A DNA stretch of 36,198 nt. Origin: a virus. The stretch covers positions 1 through 36,198 of the IMG/VR virus record IMGVR_UViG_3300020406_000011; one strand, given 5' to 3'. The position numbers and the translations under genes were made by a program. Positions 16,190-25,980 of this stretch are shown here, piece after piece (positions within the stretch are counted from its first letter, which is position 1; the number at the start of each line of letters is the position of its first letter). Below the pieces are notes generated by a model, which made no database searches, had not been told where the DNA came from, and saw only the letters and a program-made list of their open reading frames with translations.

Positions 16190-19100
16190 GGTAGCAGGTT
16201 CTATGACTCTTGATGGTGCTCAAGCACTAATAATGGGTCAGCATAGTTATTTAGAATTTGTAAGATCTTTCCCTTCATTTAGAACTATCCAGTTTACAGC
16301 ACCATCAAAGGATCAATCATCTATAGATGAGATCAGAAGTTTGGCGTATGTTCATGGTGCTACCTATGATAAAGAGTATGAAATAGATCCAGTGCTAGGT
16401 GGTGAGACAGCAATAGCAGAGTGGGAGACAGATATAATTGAAACTAACGCAGAAGAAGTAGAGGGAACAAGAAATACAAGAATTATTACATCAAGCGGTG
16501 GTGGAACAATATATGTAAAGGTAGCAAACTATGGTGGTAACTTAAGATTTCAGTTGTCATCTACACAGGGTGGTGTCTACAGTCGTATCGCAACCTATAG
16601 TGGTTTCGTACAAGGTGGTACATATACCTTTGATCAGAGTGACTCATCTAACACAGGTCATAGACTAGCATTTTCTTTAACACCTGATGGTACACATAAA
16701 AATGGTACACAGTACACATATAATGTGACAACAGCGGGTACACCTGGTTCATCTGGTGCGTATACTCGTATCACAGTAGATAGTGTTACAGCATCTGTAC
16801 TATACTGGTACAACGTATCTAACTCTGACTACGGTGCTTATGATGATAGTCCATTACGTTATGGTGCTATTTGTATACATGACTTTTGGCATCTAGATCG
16901 TATCTCAAAACAAAGCAGGAGTTTTTTAAATGGAGTATATAACACTACGGAAGAAGCTGACGGTGTTGACGTTTATGTGCTTGATACTGGAATTAGAGGA
17001 GCTTCGAGACCGACTGGAACCAACGTAGGACTACATCCAGAGTTATTTGATGTAGACAATAACGCTGACCTCAATGGTTTATCAGAGCAACAGTCATACA
17101 GAGTATATGAGGTAACAGGATATAGTTCAGGATATACTGTCAATGGTGTAGCTAACAGTAATGAAGATGACAACGGACACGGTACATACTGTGCTAACCT
17201 CATTGGTGGTATCAAATCAGGTGTCGCACACAAGACAAAATTCTATGCTCTGAAATGTTTTAGTTCAGGTGGTGGTGGAACTTTGTCAGGTATCATGAAC
17301 GCATATCAGGCAGTCATCAACCACAATGACAGTGGAAATGCCAGCTACAAAGGTAATACTAGACCCGCAGTTATCAACGCATCCTTTGGTTCTACACAAC
17401 CTAGTGGTTCTTTCCCGTATGTTGAACTAAACGAGGCAGGAACTGACGCAGGATTTGACGTAGAACTATATGACGAAACAGAGAAAGACGTAGTAGATGC
17501 TAATATTGTACTCGTTAGATCAGCGGGTAACGGATTTAAAGACTCTAGTGACAGTTTCTTAGGACCTCTACAAGGTAGATACCAACCAGGTACTAGATCA
17601 GCAGGATATCCAGACGGTGACGTAAACACAGTTGACACAAATATCGCGTCTATCTCTGTAGGTGCTACAGACTACAATGATTTCTGGGCAGACTTCTCTA
17701 ACTATGGTTCTGCTGTAACAGTTACAGCACCAGGTCAACATATAACTGTACCAAACTATAACTGGACAACTAACACCCCATATACATCAGTGGGTAATTA
17801 TAGTGTTATACAAGGTACATCGTTCTCAGGTCCTATCACAGCTGGTGTAGTATCTCAGTTCATAGCAGCTAACAGTTATACACTTAGTACAGGTACACTA
17901 CCAGTCTTATGTAAAAACTGGATCAGAGGATCAGGAGATCCTGGCAACTTCGCTGCTACAAGTACAACAGCGTACCCTGCTAATACAGCTCACGAATATA
18001 AGTTACCTACAGACCCATTCGCAGTCAGTTCAGGTAGTAATGTAATCAAAGTATACTATCCTTCCCTGTATTCATCTGCCTTCTTGAACAAGATAGGTAA
18101 GAAACTACAGCTAAGAATAGCAGCTACCAGTTTATCAATAGGTGGTCTTAATATTAAAGAAGTATCTGGCACATGGTATGGTATCACAGGACAGGATGCT
18201 GCTAATAACTATATCGAGATAACTGTACTTAACAGTGGTACAAGTAATGAAGTGGGTGGTGGAGATAATAACTATGCTTGCGTAATATCTGACACACATG
18301 AGGGAACTGACGGACCTACATTTGGTAATGTCACACTATATGCTGAGTTAGACTCAGAGGAAGCAGGACATACAGGTCGTACTATTCAACAGATACCAGT
18401 AGATACAGGTGTTGACTTTGACTATAGTCAGACAGGTGCTTTGATTAGTAAGGTCAGAGGACTGTTCACTAGATACATCTCTAAGACTATCACATGGTTC
18501 TATAACGGTAATATAAGTTCAACAGGAGGACAAGGTGTTACCAATGGAAGAATATATTGGGATACAACAGGAGTCACAGCTGGTAGTTACTTTTATCAAT
18601 GCTCTGCTCACAATGACATGTATGGCACAATCACTTTATCTGGATCAGGTGGTACTGCCAAAAGATATTGGAACGTAACCGCTTCAGGTAGTAGCAACTA
18701 TACTTTAACAGAACAGAATGTCAATCCTGTAGTCAATACATATAACTTTGCTGTTACTGCTAGTGGTAGTCAAGACTATATCATATCTGGTTCTGATAGG
18801 ACTGGTTCAATCAGTGGTAATGACCCTGCTATTGTAGTACAAGTTGGCGATACAATAAACTTTAATATGAATGCGGGTGGCAGTCACCCAACTGTTTTCA
18901 AGACTGTACAGGGAACTGGTTCAAGTAATCAAGTATCAACAGGTACATACACAGGTGGTGGAGCATCAGCATCTGGTACTGTCAAGTGGATCACAACTGG
19001 TGTACCGATTGGCGTATACTACTATCAGTGTACTGCTCACAACAATATGTACGGTACTATCACTGTACAGGCAAACAGCACAGCAGGACAGAGTGGTGAT

Positions 19101-22100
19101 GATGTAGGTATCAATGCCACACCAGGTGACATTCTAGTATTTGACACTACAGCAGGATCTAGTCATCCATTCTATATCAAGACAGCACAGGGAACTGGTA
19201 GTGGTAATCAAGTAACTACAGGTAAGATAGGTGGTGACGGATTCGCTCACAATACTTCTATCAGTAAAGACATAGGTGTTGATGAGTTCAAGAGTTATGC
19301 TAATGAGACATTTAACGCAGGAGAAGCATATACTCTTTCTGGTGATGATATATCAGGTACAGGATTAACATTCAATACATCAAGTGGTGTTCTATCAGGT
19401 ACAGTTACATCATCCTATCAGGATACATTCTTTGACATCGTAGTTACAGAGGATAGTTCTGGAGAGGTAAAAAACTATAACTTCCATACACTAGGTACAG
19501 GTGTTGTAATTACAATCGGAGATCAACCTTCGGATGCGACAATAGAAGCAGGAGCAGGAACTAACGCACAGTTCGGTCCTCTTAACGCAAGTATATCTGA
19601 CAGTTCTACTATCAACTACCAGTGGCAGTATAGTACAGGTGGTGCTTGGACAAGTATTAGTAGTCTATCAGGACATAGTGGAGAGACAACAGATACACTT
19701 ACAGTAGATGATGACTACTCATACAACGGATGGCAATACCGATGCGTTTGTAGTTCTAATACAGCAGCTGCTGATACAACATCTAACTCTGCTACATTAA
19801 CTGTAACTAGAGTAGTAACGATATCACAGCAACCACAAAACCAATCAGCTGTATCACCAGCTGCTGCTACATTTAATGTAACTGCTAGTACTGCTGATGG
19901 AGCATCATTATCATACGGATGGGACAAGTCAGAAGATAATGTAGTATGGCATCAAATACCAGGTGCTACAAGTTCAGCATATACAACTACAGCTACCACA
20001 TATGACAGTGGTGGTACACCTCCCGCATCTTTTGATGCTGATAACGGTGACTACTATAGAGTCAGAGTCAATGCTATCGGTGCTTCAGAGATAACATCTA
20101 CGAGTGCCCAGTTATCAGTTACAAGAACTATAACAGTAGACACACACCCTACCAATACTACAGGAGCAGTAGGTGGTACAGCAGACTTCACAGTTGCTGC
20201 TAGTCTTTCTGATGGAGACAGTGCTGACCTTAACTACCTATGGCAAGTATCACTTGACGATGGACAAAACTGGTCAGGTCTTTCAGGAGCAACTACAGCA
20301 TCATATACAACACCTACACTTTCAGCTCAGTTTGATGAGTATCAGTATAGATGTTTAATATCTGCGGCTGGTGCTAATAATACATTCTCTAATGCTGCTA
20401 CCTTACAGGTAGAGTCAGTATCAGTTAGCGTAGTTTCTGATCCTAGTGACAGAACTATAAATGAGGGACAGGCAACAGGTTTCACAGCAGTTGGTACAGT
20501 AACAACTTCTGCTATCAGTGCGTTACTCAACTCTTCCTTTGGAGTTGGTAATTGGACAACACCAGCTGGTGGTGGTGCTTCTGCTAAGGCAGAGACAGCT
20601 GCTGACCCAGAGCTATACAACTCTATATGGTCTAGTCATACACCCTCAGTCCAGTATCAGTGGCAAAGAAAAGATGGTGATGAAACTATCACTGTCACAG
20701 TGGGCACAGATACAGTTAATGGACAGGCAACAGGAGTATTCTATTTCAATGGCGTAGAGAAACCTAATAACTTTGAATTTGAAAGAGGAGCAACATACTT
20801 ATTTGATCAATCAGATTCTTCTAACATTACTTGGAACACTCAATCTCACCCATTGATGTTTAGTACAACAGAGGATGGAGATCTAGTAGGAGGTGGACAA
20901 CACTATGATCCTACAACCACTGTCTACAGATTAGATGGTGTCATCAAAACTATGGCAGAGTACACTGCTCAGTTCTCTGGTGCTACAGTTAGAACTGTAA
21001 CGTTCACACCACCAAGTAACGCACCTAATACACTTTGGTATTGGTGTCACTTCCACACAGGTCAGGGTAACTCAATGATTATGACTGATGAGTGGAGTGA
21101 TATCAGTGGTGCTACAAGTCCTACTTACAACACAGGAACAGCAACTTACGCAGCAGATAATGCTGATCAGTATCGTTGTAAGCTTTCGGCTATAGGTGCT
21201 GACGCTGATGTATTCACCTCAGCCGCATTGCTAACCGTCTACAGGACTCATAGTGTAACTTCTGAACCAGTCAACGCAACAGGTAATGAAGGAGGCACAT
21301 CATCATATACTGTAGCGGGTACAACATCAAGTGGTTCACACACATATCAGTGGAGTAAATCTGATAACGGTGTTGACTACAATACTATACCAGGTGCGAC
21401 AAGTGCTACTTACACCACTCCTGCTCTAGTATTTGCTGATGATAATGACGACAGATATAAGTGTACACTAAGTCTAGTAGGTGCTCAGAGTGATATAGAA
21501 TCAACCTATGCTGTACAGACAGTTCTTAGAGTTATTTCTATTCAAACTCATCCACAACCACAAACTATTATTGAAGGACAGACAGCAACCTTTAGTATCG
21601 GTGCTTCTATTACCAGTGGAGCATTGAACTACCAGTGGCAGAAGTCAACTAACAGTGGTGCTGATTGGGCAAATATAAATGGTGCGACAAGTGCTAGTTA
21701 TACTACACCCACACAACCATTCCCAACAGTCAATAATGAATATCGTTGTGTATTATCTAACTCTAATGCTATATCAGTCACATCAAACTCTGCTACTATA
21801 ACTGTTAATGAGTCTGAGTTCGTAGAAGCAGCTGCTACTATGGAGGTCAATATAGACGACACAACTAACTTGACATTCAACAGACAACCTACATTTACAG
21901 CAGGAGCATTTATATCACAGTACGCAGGATCAACACATCAAGCATCGTTCTGGATAATCAAGAGAGTGGCAGATAACGCAACCGTATATGATACATCACA
22001 GATCACTGTACCTGACTTATCACAAGGTGATACTGGTAACTTGACTACGTTTACAGTACCAGCTGGTACACTTGATTTCGCAGTCACATACTCTGTACAA

Positions 22101-22427
22101 GTCAAGTATAAGGATAACGCAGGACTACAAAGTAATTACTCATCTCCTGTACAGTTTGCTACACCTGTAGTAGATCAACCAGAAGTACAAACTATTACTC
22201 CTTCATTCAATCCTACAATCAACGTTCTAACTCCTGAGATCAAGGCAGGATATGGACATAACTCAACTGACTGGCAGTTCTCACAGGGAGATACTTTCAT
22301 TAACATTGAACATCAATCGTTAGGAAACTCTACTAACCTACAGTCTTATACATTACCAGGTGACGTTACACTGTTACCTACAACTACATATTATGTAAGA
22401 GTGAGATTCAACGTGGATACAGTCTAA
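16170..22427 (+). CDS. Giant structural protein with subtilisin-like (S8) protease, cupredoxin-like and Ig-like domains
   Basis: A 2085-residue protein. Residues 1-85 may be a prodomain-like or attachment region. At about 105-230 lies a degenerate cupredoxin-like segment. At about 255-575 is a subtilisin-type domain with the complete triad: D272 in VYVLDTG, H337 in DNGHGTYCA, S551 in QGTSFSGP, plus oxyanion N454 in SAGNG. After it come cupredoxin-like units with C-x2-H-x2-M ligands (C811/H814/M817 and C954/H957/M960), a putative Ig (He_PIG)-like unit near 1050-1100, then about six Ig-like domains (1110-1885, motif YQWQ...GATSxxYTTP). One of these is split by another cupredoxin-like domain (about 1503-1640, C1626/H1629/M1636). 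The end (about 1890-2085) looks fibronectin-like. A virion-surface role in binding and cleaving host envelope proteins is inferred; no signal peptide is seen. The protease could also act in maturation. Confidence 0.85.
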   Translation: MATLLVKVAGSMTLDGAQALIMGQHSYLEFVRSFPSFRTIQFTAPSKDQSSIDEIRSLAYVHGATYDKEYEIDPVLGGETAIAEWETDIIETNAEEVEGTRNTRIITSSGGGTIYVKVANYGGNLRFQLSSTQGGVYSRIATYSGFVQGGTYTFDQSDSSNTGHRLAFSLTPDGTHKNGTQYTYNVTTAGTPGSSGAYTRITVDSVTASVLYWYNVSNSDYGAYDDSPLRYGAICIHDFWHLDRISKQSRSFLNGVYNTTEEADGVDVYVLDTGIRGASRPTGTNVGLHPELFDVDNNADLNGLSEQQSYRVYEVTGYSSGYTVNGVANSNEDDNGHGTYCANLIGGIKSGVAHKTKFYALKCFSSGGGGTLSGIMNAYQAVINHNDSGNASYKGNTRPAVINASFGSTQPSGSFPYVELNEAGTDAGFDVELYDETEKDVVDANIVLVRSAGNGFKDSSDSFLGPLQGRYQPGTRSAGYPDGDVNTVDTNIASISVGATDYNDFWADFSNYGSAVTVTAPGQHITVPNYNWTTNTPYTSVGNYSVIQGTSFSGPITAGVVSQFIAANSYTLSTGTLPVLCKNWIRGSGDPGNFAATSTTAYPANTAHEYKLPTDPFAVSSGSNVIKVYYPSLYSSAFLNKIGKKLQLRIAATSLSIGGLNIKEVSGTWYGITGQDAANNYIEITVLNSGTSNEVGGGDNNYACVISDTHEGTDGPTFGNVTLYAELDSEEAGHTGRTIQQIPVDTGVDFDYSQTGALISKVRGLFTRYISKTITWFYNGNISSTGGQGVTNGRIYWDTTGVTAGSYFYQCSAHNDMYGTITLSGSGGTAKRYWNVTASGSSNYTLTEQNVNPVVNTYNFAVTASGSQDYIISGSDRTGSISGNDPAIVVQVGDTINFNMNAGGSHPTVFKTVQGTGSSNQVSTGTYTGGGASASGTVKWITTGVPIGVYYYQCTAHNNMYGTITVQANSTAGQSGDDVGINATPGDILVFDTTAGSSHPFYIKTAQGTGSGNQVTTGKIGGDGFAHNTSISKDIGVDEFKSYANETFNAGEAYTLSGDDISGTGLTFNTSSGVLSGTVTSSYQDTFFDIVVTEDSSGEVKNYNFHTLGTGVVITIGDQPSDATIEAGAGTNAQFGPLNASISDSSTINYQWQYSTGGAWTSISSLSGHSGETTDTLTVDDDYSYNGWQYRCVCSSNTAAADTTSNSATLTVTRVVTISQQPQNQSAVSPAAATFNVTASTADGASLSYGWDKSEDNVVWHQIPGATSSAYTTTATTYDSGGTPPASFDADNGDYYRVRVNAIGASEITSTSAQLSVTRTITVDTHPTNTTGAVGGTADFTVAASLSDGDSADLNYLWQVSLDDGQNWSGLSGATTASYTTPTLSAQFDEYQYRCLISAAGANNTFSNAATLQVESVSVSVVSDPSDRTINEGQATGFTAVGTVTTSAISALLNSSFGVGNWTTPAGGGASAKAETAADPELYNSIWSSHTPSVQYQWQRKDGDETITVTVGTDTVNGQATGVFYFNGVEKPNNFEFERGATYLFDQSDSSNITWNTQSHPLMFSTTEDGDLVGGGQHYDPTTTVYRLDGVIKTMAEYTAQFSGATVRTVTFTPPSNAPNTLWYWCHFHTGQGNSMIMTDEWSDISGATSPTYNTGTATYAADNADQYRCKLSAIGADADVFTSAALLTVYRTHSVTSEPVNATGNEGGTSSYTVAGTTSSGSHTYQWSKSDNGVDYNTIPGATSATYTTPALVFADDNDDRYKCTLSLVGAQSDIESTYAVQTVLRVISIQTHPQPQTIIEGQTATFSIGASITSGALNYQWQKSTNSGADWANINGATSASYTTPTQPFPTVNNEYRCVLSNSNAISVTSNSATITVNESEFVEAAATMEVNIDDTTNLTFNRQPTFTAGAFISQYAGSTHQASFWIIKRVADNATVYDTSQITVPDLSQGDTGNLTTFTVPAGTLDFAVTYSVQVKYKDNAGLQSNYSSPVQFATPVVDQPEVQTITPSFNPTINVLTPEIKAGYGHNSTDWQFSQGDTFINIEHQSLGNSTNLQSYTLPGDVTLLPTTTYYVRVRFNVDTV

Positions 22428-23236
22428 TGGCAAAACCAAGTAGTAAAGCAACTCTAGCAGAGTATGCTTTAAGAAAACTAGGAGCACCAGTCCTAGAAAT
22501 AAACGTAGATGACGATCAGATAGATGATCTGATTGATGATGCTTTGCAGTTTTTCCAAGAGAGATCTACTGATGGTTATATTAGAACGTTTCTAAAGTAT
22601 AAGTTTGATCAAGCAACTATAGACTTGATGAAGACTGACACAACTACCACAGTGACACAGGTAGGTGCTAGACAACCAGAGTTTCTTGAGCAGAATAATT
22701 TTATTACTATGCCTGAGCATGTCACCTCAGTCATTAAGATATTTGATTTCACATCTAAGAATACTACCAACCTATTTGACGTAAGATACCAGTGGAGATT
22801 GAATGATCTCTGGGATCTAACTCAGACTGAGATTCTTACATATGAAATGGTAAACAGAAGATTAGAAGATATATACTGGTTACTAGAAGGACAGAAACAA
22901 ATAAGATTCCAAGCAAGAGGAGACAGGTTATACATGGATCTTGACTTCAAGACTGATGTAAACGATGGTGACTTTATAGTATTTGATGCTTACAGAGCAT
23001 TGGATCCTTCATCATTTACTACACTATATGATGATATTTTCCTCAAGAGATATACTACACAACTTATAAAGAGACAGTGGGGTCAGAACTTGAGTAAGTT
23101 CCAAGGTGCTCAGTTGCCAGGTGGTATCACTATGAATGGTGATCAAATATATCAACAGGCACAAACTGAGTTAGACAGGATAGAAGATGAGATGCTAATG
23201 AAGTATGAAATGCCCCCAATGGATATGATCGGATAA
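22427..23236 (+). CDS. gp13: Neck protein gp13
   Basis: This 269-residue protein starts at a TAATG overlap with the giant gene. It reads KATLAEYALRKLGAPVLEIN followed by VDDDQIDDLIDDALQFFQER, a hallmark of T4-like gp13 neck proteins, and ends with a helical region and an acidic/Met-rich tail (EMLMKYEMPPMDMIG). Gp13 with gp14 forms the neck ring that closes the filled head and receives the tail. It is somewhat shorter than T4 gp13 (about 309). It is the first gene of the conserved 13-14-15-16 block, each gene joined by short overlaps. Confidence 0.9.
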   Translation: MAKPSSKATLAEYALRKLGAPVLEINVDDDQIDDLIDDALQFFQERSTDGYIRTFLKYKFDQATIDLMKTDTTTTVTQVGARQPEFLEQNNFITMPEHVTSVIKIFDFTSKNTTNLFDVRYQWRLNDLWDLTQTEILTYEMVNRRLEDIYWLLEGQKQIRFQARGDRLYMDLDFKTDVNDGDFIVFDAYRALDPSSFTTLYDDIFLKRYTTQLIKRQWGQNLSKFQGAQLPGGITMNGDQIYQQAQTELDRIEDEMLMKYEMPPMDMIG

Positions 23237-24570
23237 TGGCAAGAAACGTATTCTTTACACACGGTACTCGTAACGAGCAGTTCCTTCAGCAGAACCTTGT
23301 TGAAGAGTATATCAAGATGTTTGGTATGGATGTGTTATACATTCCCAGACAGATGATAGCAAAAGATAATGTGTTCAATGAAGAGGTTGTATCACAGTTC
23401 GATGACTCATATATTATAGAAGCATACCTAGAAAACTTTGATGGTTTCCAAGGTGGTGGAGATCTATTGACAAAGTTTGGTATCAGACAGACTGATGAGA
23501 TAACTATGGTTATATCACAGCAGAGATTTAGTGATCTTATATCTCAGTTCCTATTGTTAGACGAAGACATAGAGGTAGGAGAAAGACCACAAGAAGGAGA
23601 TCTAATATACTTCCCACTATCATCTAACTATTTTGAGATCAAATTTGTAGAGCATGAAGAACCTTTTTACCAGTTAGGAAAGAACTATACATATAAACTA
23701 AAAGCAGAACTCTTCGAGTACAGCGACGAAGGTGGAGAGTTCTTCGCAGGAGACGACGAGTTAATAGATACAGGTTATACTGTACAATACTATTATCTTG
23801 TAACGCCTGGCGAGTCCGCTGCTGCGACTCCGCTACTTGATGGAGATGTAGTATCACAGGCTATAGTTACTACAAATGGTAGTAAGTATAACTTTACTCC
23901 GACTGTTACTGTTACAGGTGATGGTACAGGAGCAACAGCACATGCTGAGATGATCGTTGTAAATGTGGGTGGATCTATTCCAATAACCCCAGCTGTCTTA
24001 GATCCTACTGTGAAGAACGGTAAGATGGTTGGTCTAGAAATAATTTCAGGAGGTAGTGGTTATGATGTATCTCGATCTAGTATTGATTTCACTGATCCTA
24101 GTAGCACAGGCACCAAACCTGTGGTCATTCCGACTTTTAACTCGTCTGGTTCTCTCACTAAAGTCGAGATTACAAATGAAGGATCGGGGTATGATTCTGT
24201 CGAAAGGATAGTTATAGACAGTGGTGGTAGTGGATACACTACTGCTGAATTTGATATACAATCAGTACCAGCTGGACTGTCTGGAAACTTTATTGATAAG
24301 GAACAAGTTACAGGTGGAACTACTGGTGGTACAGCTATGATTGCTGATTGGGATAAATCAGAAGGCTGGTTGAAATTAAAATCAGTAACAGATGACTTCC
24401 AGATCGGTGAACTATTGGTAGGTAATACCAGTGGTGCGTCAATAACGATACATAGTTATGACGCAATGAAAACTACAGATACTAAATACTCTGAGTCTTC
24501 CACGTTTGAGACACTTGCTGATGATATCATTGACTTCAGTGAAGGTAACCCATTTGGTATAGGAACATAA
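23236..24570 (+). CDS. gp14: Neck protein gp14 with an internal beta-repeat insertion
   Basis: A 444-residue protein; T4 gp14 is about 256. The N-terminal ~185 residues are typical (RNVFFTHGTRNEQFLQQNL, VLYIPRQMIAKDNVFNEEVV, DGFQGGGDLLTKFGIR), and the last ~35 residues are the gp14 end (STFETLADDIIDFSEGNPFG). Between them, about 190-410, is an insertion containing GSKYNFTPTVTV, GSGYDVSRSS, GSGYDSVERIV, GSGYTTAEFDI, and a unit FQIGELLVGNTSGASITI. The same kind of repeats occurs in the first fibre gene. The core should still make the neck; the insertion probably decorates the neck surface, perhaps binding whiskers or cell surfaces. Confidence 0.9.
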   Translation: MARNVFFTHGTRNEQFLQQNLVEEYIKMFGMDVLYIPRQMIAKDNVFNEEVVSQFDDSYIIEAYLENFDGFQGGGDLLTKFGIRQTDEITMVISQQRFSDLISQFLLLDEDIEVGERPQEGDLIYFPLSSNYFEIKFVEHEEPFYQLGKNYTYKLKAELFEYSDEGGEFFAGDDELIDTGYTVQYYYLVTPGESAAATPLLDGDVVSQAIVTTNGSKYNFTPTVTVTGDGTGATAHAEMIVVNVGGSIPITPAVLDPTVKNGKMVGLEIISGGSGYDVSRSSIDFTDPSSTGTKPVVIPTFNSSGSLTKVEITNEGSGYDSVERIVIDSGGSGYTTAEFDIQSVPAGLSGNFIDKEQVTGGTTGGTAMIADWDKSEGWLKLKSVTDDFQIGELLVGNTSGASITIHSYDAMKTTDTKYSESSTFETLADDIIDFSEGNPFGIGT

Positions 24571-24571
24571 A

Positions 24572-25570
24572 ATGTTAGGTGAATACACATATAATAAAGT
24601 CATCCGTAAATGCGTTATAGGATTTGGTACTTTATTCAACGGAATAGAAGTTAGAAAAGAGACAGGTGGTACAACCTATCAGAAGATGAAAGTACCTCTT
24701 GCCTATGGTCCTAAGCAAAAGTTTTTAGCAAGACTAGAGGGACAACCAGAATTAAACAAGAAGGTTGCCATCACTCTACCTAGAATATCATTTGAACTGT
24801 CTGGAATATCATATGACAGTACTAGAAAGTTAAGTCCTATAACGACTGACTATAAGAAAGATGGTAAGAATGTAAGAAAGATATTTACACCCGTACCATA
24901 TAATCTAGACTTCAGTTTGTCTATACTATCAAAGACAAACGATGAAGCGTTGGAGATTATAGAACAAATCGTTCCTATATTCCAACCATCATATAATATT
25001 ACTATCAAAATATTAGATGATATCAATGAGTATCGTGACATACCAATCGTTCTGAATAGTATTTCCTACTCAGACGAGTATGAAGGTAACTTTGATCAAC
25101 GTAAATTAACTACGATTGACTGTACCTTTACTGTCAAAGCATACATCTTCGGACCTACATCCACACAGAAACCAATCAAGAAAGCAAAAGTTCATTACGA
25201 TACTGGTACCCCTGCGACACCAAACCGTCGTGTATCATATCAAGTAGAACCTACTGCCTTACGTGATAAGGATAGTGATGGAGCAGGACTGACTATCACA
25301 GCACAGGTCAACAGTAAGGTAGCTACACTACCAGTTGTAGACTCAACTGTACTCAGTATAGGTGACTATATTGAGATCAATAACGAAGTTATGAAGGTCA
25401 AGAGTAAACCAGATGGTACATCTATTACTGTACATCGTGGTCAAAATGCCACAACTCAATCTGCTCATGCGAGTGGTTCAGTTATAGATATTATAACAAC
25501 CGCTGACACAGAACTATTAGATAGTGATGATGACTTCGGATTCAACGAAATGACTTCTTTCTATGGATAA
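24572..25570 (+). CDS. gp15: Tail sheath stabiliser/completion protein gp15
   Basis: A 332-residue protein (T4 gp15 about 272). The N-terminal 200 residues are a good gp15 match in style: YTYNKVIRKCVIGFGTLFNG, VKVPLAYGPKQKFLARL-like text (VPLAYGPKQKFLARLEG), PRISFELSGISYDSTRKL, VPYNLDFSLSILSKTNDEAL and EQIVPIFQPSYNITI. Gp15 caps the tail and joins it to the neck. The extra C-terminal ~120 residues carry a small beta module (SIGDYIEINNEVMKV...TVHRGQNAT), absent from T4, which may be a surface addition. It overlaps gp16 by 8 bases (ATGGATAA). Confidence 0.92.
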   Translation: MLGEYTYNKVIRKCVIGFGTLFNGIEVRKETGGTTYQKMKVPLAYGPKQKFLARLEGQPELNKKVAITLPRISFELSGISYDSTRKLSPITTDYKKDGKNVRKIFTPVPYNLDFSLSILSKTNDEALEIIEQIVPIFQPSYNITIKILDDINEYRDIPIVLNSISYSDEYEGNFDQRKLTTIDCTFTVKAYIFGPTSTQKPIKKAKVHYDTGTPATPNRRVSYQVEPTALRDKDSDGAGLTITAQVNSKVATLPVVDSTVLSIGDYIEINNEVMKVKSKPDGTSITVHRGQNATTQSAHASGSVIDIITTADTELLDSDDDFGFNEMTSFYG

Positions 25571-25958
25571 CAATTTCGGTGGTTTAGAAAAGGCGTTTGA
25601 TACCTCAGAACCTAAACCCAAAAAAGTAACTCCTATCAAGAATACTGATGATCAGATAACTGATGATCATGAGTATGCTAGGTCAAACCTATACTCTCTC
25701 ATAGAGAAAGGACAGGAAGCAGTTGATGGTGCTTTAGATGTAGCACAAGGGAGTGATCACCCTAGAGCATATGAGGTAGCAGGACAGTTAATCAAACACG
25801 TCGGTGACGTTGCTGATAAACTTATGGCACTTCAGAAAACAACCAAAGAAGTAAAGGAAGAGAAAAAGAAAGGACCTTCCACAGTTAACAACGCTTTATT
25901 TGTTGGTAGCACAGCAGATTTACAGAAGATGTTGAAGAATGCTTCCAAGGATAAATAA
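25563..25958 (+). CDS. gp16: Terminase small subunit gp16
   Basis: A 131-residue protein, shorter than T4 gp16 (164). The helical centre DHEYARSNLYSLIEKGQEAV, HPRAYEVAGQLIKHVGDVAD and KLMALQKTTKEVKEEKKK fits the oligomeric small-terminase core, and the C-terminal NNALFVGSTADLQKMLK is a strongly recognisable T4-like gp16 end. It regulates DNA packaging with gp17. Unlike T4, it is not next to gp17; almost 5 kb of other genes lies between. Confidence 0.92.
   Translation: MDNNFGGLEKAFDTSEPKPKKVTPIKNTDDQITDDHEYARSNLYSLIEKGQEAVDGALDVAQGSDHPRAYEVAGQLIKHVGDVADKLMALQKTTKEVKEEKKKGPSTVNNALFVGSTADLQKMLKNASKDK
25950..25957 (+). promoter_or_regulatory. Putative late promoter box GATAAATA
   Basis: GATAAATA overlaps the gp16 stop codon and lies 23 bases before the next ATG at 25981, a spacing similar to the other candidate late boxes. 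Confidence 0.45.
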
Positions 25959-25980
25959 GTAAGAACCAACTATTATTAAC

